Below, piece by piece: positions 1 through 11,465 of a stretch of DNA of 64,000 bases. Origin of the DNA: Eulemur rufifrons (Eukaryota; Chordata; Mammalia; Primates; Lemuridae); NCBI RefSeq assembly GCF_041146395.1, contig NC_090996.1, positions 29,536,738-29,600,737 on the forward strand, given 5' to 3'. A program made the translations under genes and the position numbers. Position 1 is the stretch's first letter. Each line of letters starts with the position of its first letter. The notes beneath the pieces were generated by a model, which saw only the letters and a list, made by a program, of their open reading frames with translations, was not told where the DNA came from and searched no databases.

Positions 1-234
1 AAATGAGGAAGATCTTTTAGTGTGGTCATGTTACTAGTGTGGTTCCTTGGGCTACCGATATCAGAATCACCTTGAGAAAGATGTAAAGGTCTTAGCCCTC
101 CCTCAAACCTATGTAATGATTTCTGACTCTGCATTTTTTATAAGCTCCGCTACTGATTCCCATGCCTGTTAAAGATGTAAAACTCCTGCTTTAGGGCACA
201 GACTTACTCTTTGTAGCCCTGAACTGCTTTTTAT

Positions 235-500
235 CTAGGTCATGCTGTTATCAAGACTCCTTGCTTCTTGGCCTTTGTGCCTCTTTTTCCCTTTGGAATA
301 CACTGCATAGGAGCAATGCTTAGGAGAAAGTGTAGGGGGAAGAGGGAAGAAGCAAACTGGAGTCCCGTTGCACCTTGAGTTATCTCTGGTAAGTGAGAGG
401 GCAACAAGGCCAAATAAAATGCCGTTTACAAATGCAGTTCAGTGCCCATCACCTAGTTTGTTCTCAGTAAATATTAAGTTATTAAATGATATTTTTTGTG
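235..500 (+). repeat. Possible L2 LINE fragment
   Basis: Wording resembles the L2 3' region in sense orientation: a segment like 'ggcctttgtgcctc...cctttggaat' and then an end like 'ctcagtaaatatt'. Strongly diverged, so only tentative. Confidence 0.35.
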
Positions 501-544
501 AAATCTTTCCCCATAAACAGAGATAATTGAATTTAGGGAGTATA

Positions 545-945
545 ACCCATATTTATTCACACATATATTTGATCAAATAAAGTTTCCTGAATACCTACTA
601 GGTGCAAGTCATAGTTGAAGGTTGCAAAATAGAAAAGACTTCAAGAGACTTGGGGTTTAGGAGGACACTTGCTTATAACTACAGGATGGCATGAAGTGTG
701 CCCCAAGGATGTTTTGATAAGACTCCAGGGTACTTAGAGAAGCGATATCTTATATGTAGGCAAAAGGATCAAGGGCATTGTTACAGAGGACTTCTCATTT
801 GAACAAGGGCTCAGAGAATAAGCAGGATTTGGGTTTCTGAGTATGTGTGGGAAGTCCATTCCATGCAGTGGGAAAACTGCAAATCAAAGTCCGGAAGCAC
901 AAGTGCTCAAGGCCTGTTTGGAGAAGAGTTCAATGTGTTTGAAAC
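545..945 (-). repeat. L2 LINE 3' fragment
   Basis: Reads as the reverse complement of the L2 3' end ('cctactaggtgcaagtca', later 'attccatgcag...'). Old and diverged; it abuts the MLT1 LTR that follows. Confidence 0.6.
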
Positions 946-950
946 ATAGT

Positions 951-1557
951 TGGTGCGGTGGGCAGGATTCTAAAGACGGCCTCCAGTGACCCTGGCCCTT
1001 CTTACAGGCCAGTTCCCTGGGAGTATGTGACTGTGATGAGCAATGCCTCCTGTGCTATGTTAGATCACAGGGCGAAGGGGATCTTTCAGTTGACTTTGAG
1101 TTACTCAAAAGGGAGATTATTGGGGTGAGCCTCACCTAATTACACAAGCCCTTTCTGCAGCTAGTGGTGGAAGAGAGATTCAAAGCATGAGAAGAGTTAG
1201 CCTGACTGCTAGATGGAGGCGGCCATATGACAAGGAGTGCAGGGGTCCCTGGGCACCGAGATCTGTCCCTGTCTGACAGCCAGCAAGGAAGCAAAGACCT
1301 CAGACCTATAACCTCAAGGATCTGAGCTTGGCCCTCAACCCAAATGAGCCTGGAAGTAGATTTTCCTCAGATCTTCCAGTTATGAGCCCAGCCTGGGTGA
1401 TGCCTTGATTTTGGCCTCGTGACACCCTAAGCAGAGTGAACCCAGCTGAGCCCACTTGGACTTCTGACCTACAGAACTGTGAGATCATAAATGGGTGTCG
1501 TTGCAAGTGGCTAGCTTTCAGGTAATTTATTACACAACAGTGGAATGCTAGTACAAC
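951..1557 (+). mobile_element. MLT1-type (ERVL-MaLR) solitary LTR
   Basis: Starts with 'tggtgcggtgggcaggattc' and ends with the MLT1-like block 'gaactgtgagatcataaatg' followed by 'ggtaatttattacacaacag'. This matches the known 5' and 3' ends of MLT1 LTRs in sense orientation. No internal retroviral coding sequence follows, so it is a solitary LTR. Confidence 0.75.
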
Positions 1558-1683
1558 TTGTTCCAGGGGAAATTATGGGAATAATGGATGATGCTGGAAT
1601 TTGAATTGTAGCCGATGACACTTAATTCAGTAATCTTTGGGGCACTGCTAAGAGCTTGAGATGAAAGAACACAAAGTGATAAT

Positions 1684-1916
1684 AGTGATCACTCACATTT
1701 GCTGAGCATTTATGAGCTGCGCAGGTTGCTAAGCATACATTGGACCCGCACATCAGTCCCGCGATACAGATACCGCTGTTGCCTTCTCTGAAAGCATAGG
1801 GAACAAAGCTCAGAGGAATTCAGTGACTTGCTCAGAGTCACAGAGCTAGCAAGTTGCAAAGACAGGATATGGAACCCAAAAGTCTGTACTCTTCAACGTG
1901 AACTACACTGTTTCAT
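1684..1916 (-). repeat. MIR SINE
   Basis: Reverse-complement MIR: 'tgctgagcatttatgagctg' through 'gtcacagagctagcaagtt' to the tRNA-like end. Nearly full length. Confidence 0.8.
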
Positions 1917-2219
1917 TAAAAACACAACGGTAATTAGCATGAATCTTTGGGAAGTTTTCTAAGGGGCTATTCAGATGCTCTGAGGATTGAAGGTGTGAGA
2001 AAGAACAGTGGCAGCAGAATCTCAGAGACATTTCAAAAACAGAACTGGAAGCCCAAGGCATTGACTGTACTGATTCTCTGAGAGATATTTGACAGAGAGG
2101 AATCCGATACTCAGACTTTTTTTTTTTTTTTAATTTTTAGGTGTGGGTCTGTAGTTAGGAATGTTCAGAGTAGGTATTTCTAGAAGAATCTTGTCATGCT
2201 TGTAAATGACATTGTTCAT

Positions 2220-2278
2220 CTCTCTTTCTTCCCTTCTTCCTCCTTCCCTCTCTCTCTCCTGCTCTGCTTTCTCTCCCA
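2220..2278. repeat. CT-rich low-complexity tract
   Basis: Almost pure pyrimidine on the + strand, with short TTCC and TC repeats. Confidence 0.8.
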
Positions 2279-2914
2279 AATCCATATTTAAAGTCAAGTG
2301 CCCTTTTGTAAAATGGGTTTGGTAATATCACCAACCTTAGCAGAGTCTGTGTGGAATTTAATTTGTTTCCTTATATAATGATCATTAAGTTTCTCCAATG
2401 ATGTGAGCCAGAGAGGAAAAGAAAGTTGAGCCGTTACAAAAGATTTAAAATTATCATCTGACTTCCCTGGAGTCACGCATAGTGACTATTTTAAATACCC
2501 ACACAGTACATACGTTAGGTCACAGTGGGGAAAATATAGTAGGTCTCTAGTGAACTAACACACTGGACTGAAATAATTGATACCATCTCCTTACGCTCGC
2601 ACGTGTGTGGATGTGTGTGTGCGTGTCTGTCTTGCACTGGCTCTTTTGTTGCTGTTGTTGTTGCAGTCGTAACATCAACCCGACTCCAAAAAGAACAGCA
2701 ATTGCACCAGCTCTCTCCTGCCAGGCAACATTCTGCTGAAAGTTTTCTATTAATAGTTTCAGAAGTTAAAACAGAAAAAAAAAATGCAGTTCATAGAAAA
2801 GGAACATGCATTGACAGGGACATTAATGATAAAGGTGATTGATCATGATGATGATGACGGATGATGATAATGGTGGTGATGTCGTTGATGGATGGGGCAG
2901 TCATGAGGGCAGCA

Positions 2915-2992
2915 GCTACATTAGCTGAGCTCCCATTAGGTGCCAGACACCATGCAGAGCGTTTTCAATGTATTATCTCATTTAAGTCTCCA
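2915..2992 (-). repeat. MIR fragment, minus orientation
   Basis: 'gagctcccattaggtgccag' followed by 'attatctcatttaa' is the reverse complement of the MIR 3' half. It runs directly into a sense MIR fragment. Confidence 0.5.
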
Positions 2993-3128
2993 TTTTCTCA
3001 TACCTAAAAGAGATAATGAGGTGGTACCTATCTCATAGGCTTGTTAGGACACTTAAACAGGATAATGTATCACGTGCTTAGAACATTGACTGGCACACAG
3101 TAGATGAGCAATAAATGCCATTTCCAAT
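2993..3128 (+). repeat. MIR fragment, plus orientation
   Basis: Runs from 'ttttctcatacctaaaa' to 'gagcaataaatgcc', the MIR 3' half in sense orientation. It lies head to head with the fragment before it and before another minus MIR piece. Confidence 0.65.
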
Positions 3129-3154
3129 TATAATTATGTCTACCCTTATGTTAT

Positions 3155-3242
3155 AGGAGAGAAGTTGGAGGCTACGTGGGTTGAATGACTTGCCCAAGGT
3201 CATGTAGTGGGTAAAGGCACAATGTGAGCCCAGGCAATATTA
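3155..3242 (-). repeat. MIR fragment, minus orientation
   Basis: 'gaatgacttgcccaaggtca' is the reverse complement of the MIR core. Confidence 0.6.
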
Positions 3243-3594
3243 TAATAGAGCCAGAGTCCACCGTCATGCCAGATGGAGTACCCATCTCTACCCCGCTCCC
3301 AAACCCAAAGTGTGACGGAAGCTCTCTGAGGGCGATGGGGCCATGATTAAGCTGACAGATGGTATAAATGTGAGACAAAAGCTGCACCCTTGGTAGTGTG
3401 CCGTTGCCATCAATTATGAAAATGAGTGAATAGATTATTTAAATGACCTCAGATGAGTAAATTATTCAAAGAGCCTCTCAGTCAGAAGTATTTCTAGAAA
3501 CTCCTGAATAGACAGATGAAACCCATTTTGATTTTCTGATAGAGTCATCAACTCCTCTGTGTTGTAGAGAAATGCAAAGCCCTGAGCATCTCTG

Positions 3595-3655
3595 ACAGAG
3601 GGAGAGGGGGAGAGAGGGAAGGGTGGAAAGAGGGAGGGAGGGAGGAAGATAACAC
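3595..3655. repeat. GA-rich low-complexity tract
   Basis: Purine run of GGGA, GAGA and GGAA units on the + strand. Confidence 0.85.
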
Positions 3656-3934
3656 AAAGTAACACTGGCTTTTAGGCAGAGTTTTTTTTTTTCCCTAACT
3701 ATGTTTCCTGGGATGCTGGTTTGTTGCAGAACCTAGAGTGCCACAGGGTCTGTGGGTGTGCGGGGGGCTCAGGAGGCAGGGTCCAGCTTCATCTGGAGAT
3801 AGTAAAGCTTTATCTGCCTAGTGTGTCGGGTTCAGAGTGAGCTTTCGTTTAGGGAACAGCGTAACATTTAAAAAATAAGTTTGAAAGCAAATAGAGTAAG
3901 GGATTGACTCTCTGAATACGATTTGCCTAAATAG

Positions 3935-4175
3935 TAAGCATTTGTTGAGCCTCTGTTCTGTACCAAACCTTACAATATGGGCATTCGTATTTATTATTTC
4001 ACTTTAACACCATGATGACCCTGTGATTGTGGCATAGGTGGTGTTCTCTGATTCTCTATTTGAGTAGTGCAAACCTAGAGATGTTCAGTGGCATTTTTTA
4101 TCAACAGCTAACAAAGAATTCAAATTCAGGTCCTCGCGTCTCCAAGTCTGGTCCTCATCGCACTACTTTGCACGG
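3935..4175 (-). repeat. MIR-type SINE, diverged
   Basis: 'aagcatttgttgagcctctg' followed by a 'tttattatttcac' block and a later 'caaattcaggtcct' block follow the MIR order in reverse complement. Confidence 0.6.
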
Positions 4176-4337
4176 TTTCTAGGATAGGTGATGGAAATTT
4201 TCATATAGGACCTGGAGATGCTTGTGGATAGTGCCTGCCTCGGAAGTTGAGTGAGGGGAAGCATGGCAGTACCCTAGACATGGCATTGAGTCCTAGTGGA
4301 CTCAACTCTTACTGCCTGTCTAATGGGATTGAACTAG

Positions 4338-4480
4338 TTGTCCATCCATTTGTCCACCCATCACCCAGTTATCCAACGATCAATCAACCATCCAGTCATC
4401 CATCAACCCATCTGACCAACCATGATTCATCCATCCAAATGGTTCACTCTCCAACCCACTTACCCACCACCACTCTGTTT
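4338..4480. repeat. Degenerate (ATCC)n tetranucleotide repeat
   Basis: Many ATCC, ACCC and ATCA units with irregular interruptions, an old decayed microsatellite. Confidence 0.75.
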
Positions 4481-5386
4481 GCCAAGTAATGCCCAATCAC
4501 CTGCTCTGTGCCAGGACTGTGGTAGGTACATGTGGAGCAGAGCTGACAAATACAATGTCCCTATAAGTTCAGGGAACTCACAGGTTGGAGGGAGTGACAG
4601 AGACTTGAGCTGTCACTCATAGCATCCTGAGATGGGTGTTAATGGTAAAGGTGTGCAGTGGACACTGTGGGACACCTGCTTCAGCCCAGGCATTGGGAGG
4701 TGAAGAGACAAAACTTCCTGAAAGAGTTAAGGTGGGACTCGAGTCCTAAAGGTTGAAGAAGAGCTATCTGAAAGGTGAGAGTCACCTGCCCCATGCTATT
4801 AACTGAACCACAAACATTTATGGCCCTTCATTACTTTTCTTCGTGTCACAGTTCATCCAGACTTCTGCCCCTGCCCACCCACACCTGCCAGACCTCAATG
4901 GGCTGCTGTCTGGACCTGCTCTCTGCTCTCTCAGCTTCGTCGCTGTCAGTTTCTGTTCTTTCCCCATCTGCCTGCTGATAGTGCAGACAGGAATGACATT
5001 TGTCCCTAAGAAAACAGACAGAACGGGCGGCTCTCCGCCCCAGCAGTCTGTGTCTGGCTCCACGTGGCGTTGTCATGCTGTCTCCATAGCGGCAGTTTGG
5101 TTTTTCCTCTTTGCCACCAGCAGCAGGAGCTGCCCTTTTCCACTATCCTGTTTTTCTGGGCATTGGAACCTGGCTTGGACCAGGAGGAGAAACAGAGATA
5201 GAAAAGGATTGAATATTCCAGTGCTAGTCTCTAAGCTGTGGACGATTTAATGTGATTTCTAGACTCTGAAGATGAGGGAACGGGCTACCTGGTATGTTGA
5301 GATAGTTCCCCATATTTTATAAAATAAAAATTGGTATTATTATGGCCTAGGAACTTTATATGCATTAATTTGATCCCCCGCCCCCC

Positions 5387-5674
5387 TTTTTGAGACAGGG
5401 TCTTGCTCTGTTGTCCAGGATAGAGTGCAGTGGTGTTATCACAGCTCACTGAAAACCTCAAACTCCTGAGCTCAAGGGATCCTCCTGCCTCAGCCTCCCA
5501 AGTGGCTGGGACTACACGTGCATGCTGCCATGCCTGGCTAATTTTTCTATTTTTTGCAGAGACGAGGTCTCACTATGATGCTCAGGCTGGTCTCAAACTC
5601 CTGGCCCTAAGTGATCCTCCCCCCTTGGCCTCCCAAAGTGCTAGGATTATAGGCGTGAGCTACAGCACCTGGCC
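5387..5674 (-). mobile_element. Full-length old Alu (AluJ-like)
   Basis: Begins with a short T run and 'gagacagggtcttgctctgt' and ends in 'cacctggcc', so it is a complete dimeric Alu in reverse orientation. 'aacctcaaactcctgagctc' is typical of the oldest (J) class. The flanks share 'ttgatccc' (near 5370 and 5679), a likely target-site duplication. Confidence 0.92.
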
Positions 5675-5724
5675 AACCTTGATCCCTTTTTAACAGACAT
5701 CCAAGATGATTACTTTTGCACCTA

Positions 5725-5850
5725 CTCCACCCTCCAGTTACATATGAGGAAACTGAGGCTCTAAGTGGATTGGTGACTTGCCCAAGTTTACGGAGCAAGT
5801 AAGTGACAAAGTCTAGATTCTAGCTCAAGTCTGTCAGATTGCAAAGTCCA
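5725..5850 (-). repeat. MIR SINE fragment
   Basis: 'catatgaggaaactgaggct' and 'gtgacttgcccaagttta' are the reverse complement of the MIR core; it lies just after the AluJ. Confidence 0.8.
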
Positions 5851-6542
5851 TTTTGTTCCTACTACACCATGTGGTAGGGATGGGGGTTGTTTGCATGTCG
5901 GTAGTGAAAGTTGTCAGTGCTTTAATTATGAAAACCCATGTTGGGAGTCCCCCCATCCCTGCACTGTAGACATGCTCCCAGGGTTTGCAAGAAGGACTAT
6001 TATGGATACAAGATTCCCCGCTGAACCGTGTGTCTCTTCCTGAGCTCAGCTCGGAGCATCCCACTGTGCTGTATGCAAATCTGCCTCTTAATCAGTCGCT
6101 TGCATCTCTGTGCAAAACCAATCAGCATTCCTCTGCAAATCTGAAGATGTAAATCAGCCCCCACCCTGCGGTAAACTGCTCCTTCGATCCTTATTACTCC
6201 ACCATATGGTTTGTTATCTAGCCATTCTCTTTGGAAAATGTGTTTTAAAACTCATCGCAATCATATCTATAGTGTTCTGAGAATCTATATTCCTTCCATT
6301 TGAATTATCATTCTGGGAATTAGAAAGACTAAGAGGACCTGTTTGAGATGGAGAGAAGAGTGGCTGAACCATCTTGATTTCTCTCATTGGAAATGCATAT
6401 GATGAAAAAATCCAACGTTGGGAAAAGACAAGAGGATCTACTCTTACTCCCTTAGAGGGAGTTGTAGAATGACTTTCAGAAACTGATGGCCTCTTGCTTA
6501 TGTTGTATTTAACTTTAAAGCGGAAACAAACAGTCCAAGTCA

Positions 6543-6580
6543 GAAGAATGCTGATTCCCACGAAGAATGCTGATTCCCAC
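6543..6580. repeat. Perfect 19-bp tandem duplication
   Basis: The 19-mer gaagaatgctgattcccac occurs twice, back to back, at 6543-6561 and 6562-6580, with no mismatch. Confidence 0.97.
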
Positions 6581-6744
6581 AGGACTGGTCTTATGTGGGT
6601 GAACAGATTATAGCTGATGGCGTATTTTTTTTTCTTTCCACAATTAAAGTGTGTTTGAAGAAAATAGGACAGGTGGATCTGAGGATGGAAAAGGTGGCAA
6701 GAATTAGTTTTGGGTTTTGGATCCTGACACATATGCAGAAACAT

Positions 6745-6805
6745 TTACCTCCTTTTAACAGATGAGGAGATTGATATTCAGAGAAGATAAGAGACGTGTT
6801 CAAGG
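6745..6805 (-). repeat. Short MIR-like fragment
   Basis: 'ttttaacagatgaggagatt' followed by 'cagagaagataaga' resembles the MIR core in reverse complement; short and uncertain. Confidence 0.45.
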
Positions 6806-7254
6806 TGGTTCTGCAAGAACTGTGCACGCCTCATTCCACTTGCAGCATTCACGTTGGTGACTTGAATCAACACAGCAAGAGCCGAGTCTCATTACCAGAA
6901 TGACACCCAAGGCTTTGCATTCAGGAATTGTCATCTCATTGAAAATGGATGAGGATTCAAAAATGTGGGTGGAACATCCAAGTGGCACTGTAACTCAATG
7001 GGGACAGAAATTGGAGACAAGAATGTATCTGATCAGGATCCCTGAATCCCAAATCAGTGTCAGGAGATAAGTGACCTGTTCATGCAGACAATGAAATCAA
7101 TATCACAGTCGGCAGAAAGGGGCTGGTGCTCTGGTCCCCTGGGTCATTGAGCATGGCTCTTGTTAGCAGCTGAACCATTTCGGGCAGAGTGGGTTTGATC
7201 AACATTTATAGGGTTGAGATTGGCCATGGGCAACACTTAGTTCTGAGACCGTAA

Positions 7255-7345
7255 AAAGCTGTGATTCTTTGTATTTCTCAGATAAACTGTGGTTCTATCC
7301 ATAGAATGGAGCTAATAATAATACCAACCCCATGGGTTTTTGATG
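7255..7345 (+). repeat. MIR-like fragment
   Basis: 'ctatccatagaatggagcta' plus 'ataataataccaacc' resembles the sense MIR core. Confidence 0.5.
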
Positions 7346-7349
7346 AGGA

Positions 7350-7560
7350 TATCAAAGCCACCATTTATTAAATGCTTCCCGTAAGTCATTAAGAACCTTA
7401 AATGCATGATCTCTCTTCATTCACACGAAAACCTTATGATATGGGTACTATTACTATCCCCATTTAATAAACGAGAAAACCAAGGAACAGAGAACAAATT
7501 AATAATTTCCAATAATCTAAACCATATTTTGAACCCTCATTTGTGCACTGTTGCAGGAAG
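7350..7560 (-). repeat. MIR SINE fragment
   Basis: 'accatttattaaatgcttcc' then 'tactattactatccccattt' are reverse-complement MIR blocks. Confidence 0.6.
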
Positions 7561-7624
7561 TAGAGGATTCAAGTGGGAAACACATGGAGTTTGGTTTTCC
7601 TATATAATTCCTAATAGTAAAAAC

Positions 7625-7815
7625 AAAATGCCTAACAGTTTTCAAGGTCTGACTCCCTCATAGGCGCTGAGCCAAACACTTTATGTACAATTAACCACAT
7701 TTTATGTTCACTCCAACCCTACATGGCAGATATTATAATTAGCTTTATTTTACAAATGAGAAAAGTGAGAAACAGAGAAGTGAATAAATTGGCACATGGT
7801 CACCCAACCACTTCA
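7625..7815 (-). repeat. MIR SINE fragment
   Basis: 'gagccaaacactttatgtac' through 'ttacaaatgagaaaagtgag' to 'ggcacatggtcaccc' follow MIR order in reverse complement. Confidence 0.7.
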
Positions 7816-8184
7816 TAGCTTGCAGGGATCATATTAATAAATAATATATGTCAAGCATCTAGCATAAGGCCTGGGATATGGTAGAAAGAGCTTAATGAAT
7901 GGGAAGTATTATGCAGGCAGAGTGCAATCTGGACTTTTAAATGACAACGATTAGGGTTGTTTTGTCTTGTTTCTGCATTTTGAGTGGATATTCGGGAAGG
8001 CTTCATACAGAATTCACTTTTCTCAGAGGAGCTGGAAGACCAATATCCTCCAGAATCATTGTCCATTTGCTTTCTCTCTGTGAGTCCCACACAAGCAGAT
8101 AAATATTGCAACACATACAGTTAAGCAAGCGCCGGTCCAGGAGACAGAAGCTGTTTCTAATTCTTGCACATGTTTGTGCAAGGT

Positions 8185-8440
8185 GGTGTACAGGTGAGGA
8201 AGTGGTTGGGTTGACTCAGAGTTGGGGGTGGTGGTGCCAGGTGGGTGCGACAGGTGGACAAAAGTGAGGGCAGGAAAGTGGTGGGTCTGGTGAGACATCT
8301 GTGGATGTGATGATGAAGAGGTCTAGGTTGGGACGAGGAAGAGTTGGAGCCAGGAATAGTAGATTGATTGGGAAAACACAGAAGGGCCCGGGACCAAAAT
8401 GACCTCAGAGAAGAGACATGAGAATTGTCCTTAAATTTGA
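8185..8440. repeat. Unclassified interspersed repeat, copy 1
   Basis: From 'ggtgtacaggtgaggaagtg' onward this segment closely matches 11209-11465 in the same orientation, including 'ggttgggttgactcagag' and 'gggtggtggtgccaggtggg'. I judge identity at roughly 80-85 percent by eye. The minus strand of both copies carries the same open frame (shared peptide LAPPPPTLSQPNHFLTCTP). Not assigned to a repeat family. Confidence 0.75.
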
Positions 8441-9279
8441 AAGTTACTTGAATGAGCATCAGTTTACTGCTCAGAAAAATTGTGATAATATCTCCTTCAC
8501 CTTTAGATGACTCTGTTGTGATGGCCAAATAAAATGAGAAGCAACTTGTAACCCACACTGGGCCACATAGACTCTGAGACTTTGATAATATTAGCCACAT
8601 AATGACACATGGCTTTTTGGGCCAGGATGCTTCTTCCCATGTGTCTATTAGCTGAAGTTTTTATTTTTTTCTATTTATTTTTATGTTTTTCCAATATAGC
8701 TTCTTAACTAGTTGAACACTAGCAAGTATTGATGTATACACATAAGGTTTCACTTTTTGGCATAAGGATCCAAGAAAGCTTGGGTTACATTTATAGTCAT
8801 GAATTGATGGTATGCATTAATTGTGTAGAACCTCAAACTAGCAAATGGAATTAAAAATAATTGCCAGGACTTTGGATTTATTGGTAGAGCTAAAATAACA
8901 CCAGGCTGCTTTTGGCAGGGCCGCCTTCTCTGTGCACAGAATTATATTAATAGGCAATATCAGTCCTGTCCAAAACAGAGAGGAATAAGTGAAAAGCATA
9001 TTTGTCTCCCCTTAGTGGGGAAAAAAAAGCAAATACATTTCCTAAGTGTCATTTTGGTATACAAGCACCAGGCCTAGAATTTTGATGAAATCAATGCCTT
9101 GCTCTTACCTGCTCTGGAGTTACACCCAATGTCCCCCATTGGACCTGATGAGGACATGCATGATGTAGGTGGGAAGGAACTTGACTGAATGATCACTGTG
9201 GGCCAGGCATCTTGCTGCTGGTTAACACATGAGGTAATGCAATCCTTGCAAGATCCCTGTGTATATATAATAAAATACC

Positions 9280-9495
9280 TAACAGTGGTTGAGCAGCAAC
9301 TATGTGGCAGATGGTGTAATAAGTGCTTTGCAGTCATTATTTTATTTAGTTCTCACTAGAATCCTAAGATATGGTTACTCCTATTATGCCCACATTACAG
9401 ATGAGGAAACTGGTGTCTGAGAAGTAAAGTTAGCCAAGGGCAAACAGCTAGCAAGCACAAGAGCTGGGTATTTGGGCTCAGGTTTAGCCAATGCC
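9280..9495 (-). repeat. MIR SINE
   Basis: 'gagcagcaactatgtggcag' through 'ttacagatgaggaaactggt' and 'gggcaaacagctagcaagca' match MIR in reverse complement. Confidence 0.8.
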
Positions 9496-9589
9496 AACAT
9501 CCACATGATTTTCAGTCCCTATTACCAGAATAGAACAATTAAAGTTGGCAATTGACTGCCAGGATATCATAGTTATGGTGTTCATATCG

Positions 9590-10540
9590 GTACATTCATT
9601 TATTAGCTTGTCCATTTACTATAAACATTTGTGTATCTGTTATGTAAGCGGCCCTGGGCTCTGCAAAGGCAAACAGAACACAACCCCACCCTCAGTGAGC
9701 CTGCTAGAGCCAACTGATGAGTATGTGGGTACTTGCAATACTTGAGCAAAGAGTGGCCACCTATCCAGTTTTGTGGGGTCAGAGGCTGCCTCCCAGAAGA
9801 GCTGCCCTCTAGGTTGAGTTCTGAGGGACAAACCGGAGGGTGCCAGGCAGAGAGTGGGAAGGGGTGAGTGGCGTGTGTTGAAACCTGGCACTGAGAGAGG
9901 AGCTCAGTGTACCCAGAAGCCTGTGATTAGCTCTATGTGATTCACGAGTCGATGTGGGGCAGGGCTGGAACTGGGAGTTGGTTGTCAGAAATGAGGCTGT
10001 CGCGAATGCAGAGAGACAGAAAGGCCTGGGGAGGGGCCGGGTCACTTAGACCATGGTCAGGCACTTGCACTTCATCCCACCTGTCGTGAGAACCATCAAA
10101 AGGCTTTGCACACAAGCGTAGAACGATCAGATGCGCAGAGATATTTAGAGCCATGGCTCAGGCTGCTGCCTAGAGGATGGGCTGGAGCGAAAGCCTACCC
10201 CGAGCAGGGAGACAGGCGGCAAAGCTTTTGCATAAACCAGTGAGAGGTGCAGGCCCGGACTAGGGTGGGGGTTGTGAGTCAGGAAAGACATGAAAAACAC
10301 TCAATAGAGATTAGAGCTATCAAGGCCTGGTGATTGATTTAATAGATACGGGGGTGGTGGGAGAGAGACGAATATTTTCAGGATTGGGATTTCAAGAACT
10401 CATATTTGGCAGATGGGAGAGAAACTGTATTTTTTATGATTGAAGGTAAGAAGATGAGTTCTACTGTAAGAGTTTGAGGTTTGTTGGAGGCAGTAGGGAG
10501 GAGCAGGTGAAAGACAGCAGATCAGGAGCTGTCAATATAG
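9590..10540 (-). repeat. L2 LINE, long 3' fragment
   Basis: Starts with the L2 3' terminus in reverse complement ('catttgtgtatctgttatg', then 'aacagaacacaaccccaccc'). It continues into blocks matching the reverse transcriptase part of L2, such as 'accatcaaaaggctttgcac', where L2 has a similar run. Old and heavily mutated, with no intact frame. The continuation to about 11200 is less certain. Confidence 0.65.
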
Positions 10541-11208
10541 AGAGGGTAGCTGGAGACGACACAGTAGAAGAGGCCTGAGCATGGATGTCTGGGGACAGGA
10601 GGGAGGTGAAAGACGTATGAGACAAGCTCAGAGAAAGAGGAGCTTGTATTTTGGCAGAGCTGAATCAACTGAAGAGGAGGGACACAGTGGGTAAGGGTGG
10701 TATCGTGACAATCTAGGGCAGGAGGACTCAAGGAAGATGGGAGTGGCTCCTAGTGTCACATGCATTGGGGGACGTATGTGCAATGCACCTGTTGGATTTG
10801 GTACGATCCATGGAGGTCTTAGTAAGGCCCATTTAGAGGACAGGTGAGTGCACAAGAAGATGTGCCCAGAGCACAAAGAATGGGATTAGTGTTGGGCTAG
10901 ACGAGAGATGCCTCCTTCATTACTGAAAGAGGGGAGCAGGAAGACGTGTGTGCAGAGGCAGGTAAGTTCGTGGGTGATGTGGGCTGTCTGTAGAATCTGA
11001 AATAAGACACAGATTCATCAACTGGGAGTGAGGATGGAGCTGGCAGCCTTGCAGTCTGGTGGGCAGGTGTGAAGGTTTGAAATAGTTTCCAGGGAATGGA
11101 AGAGATGCAATTAAGAAAAGAGAGAAAGATTTTTTAGCCCGAGAGGGAGTCCTTAAATTTGAAGTGACATTCATCTGTGTGGTTATGCGATGTTCTCCAC
11201 CTGTACTC

Positions 11209-11465
11209 GGTGTACAGGTGAGGAAGTGGTTGGGTTGACTCAGAGTTGGGGGTGGTGGTGCCAGGTGGGTGTGACAGGAAGACAGGGTGGGGGCAGGAAA
11301 ATTGTGGGTCTGGCAAGAAATCTGTTGATGTGCTGGAGGAAGAGGTCTAGGCTGGAACGGGGAAGAGGTGGCGGCACAGAGGGGTAGACTGATTGGGAGG
11401 AAACAGAAGGGCCCAGAGCCAGGGCAGAAATGATGTTGAAAAGAGACTCGAGAATAGCCCAGTGA
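11209..11465. repeat. Unclassified interspersed repeat, copy 2
   Basis: Second copy of the segment at 8185-8440, same orientation, about 3 kb away. Just upstream (11149-11163) lies 'gtccttaaatttgaa', which in copy 1 sits just downstream (8429-8443). The two loci therefore hold different cuts of a longer or tandem unit. Confidence 0.75.

Noticed and set aside
951..1557. Endogenous retrovirus with genes
   Set aside because: Only a solitary MaLR LTR; no internal retroviral coding sequence alongside it.
4338..4480. CRISPR-like spaced short repeats
   Set aside because: A degenerate ATCC microsatellite with no constant repeat or spacer length, in a primate genome.
4843..5250. Open frame of 135 codons on the + strand
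   Set aside because: No domain or conserved motif; bordered by intronic repeats, no gene context.
6214..6744. Open frame of 176 codons on the minus strand
   Set aside because: Long for chance, but with no domain I recognise; it includes a 19-bp tandem duplication, which is not a multiple of three and argues against a maintained frame.
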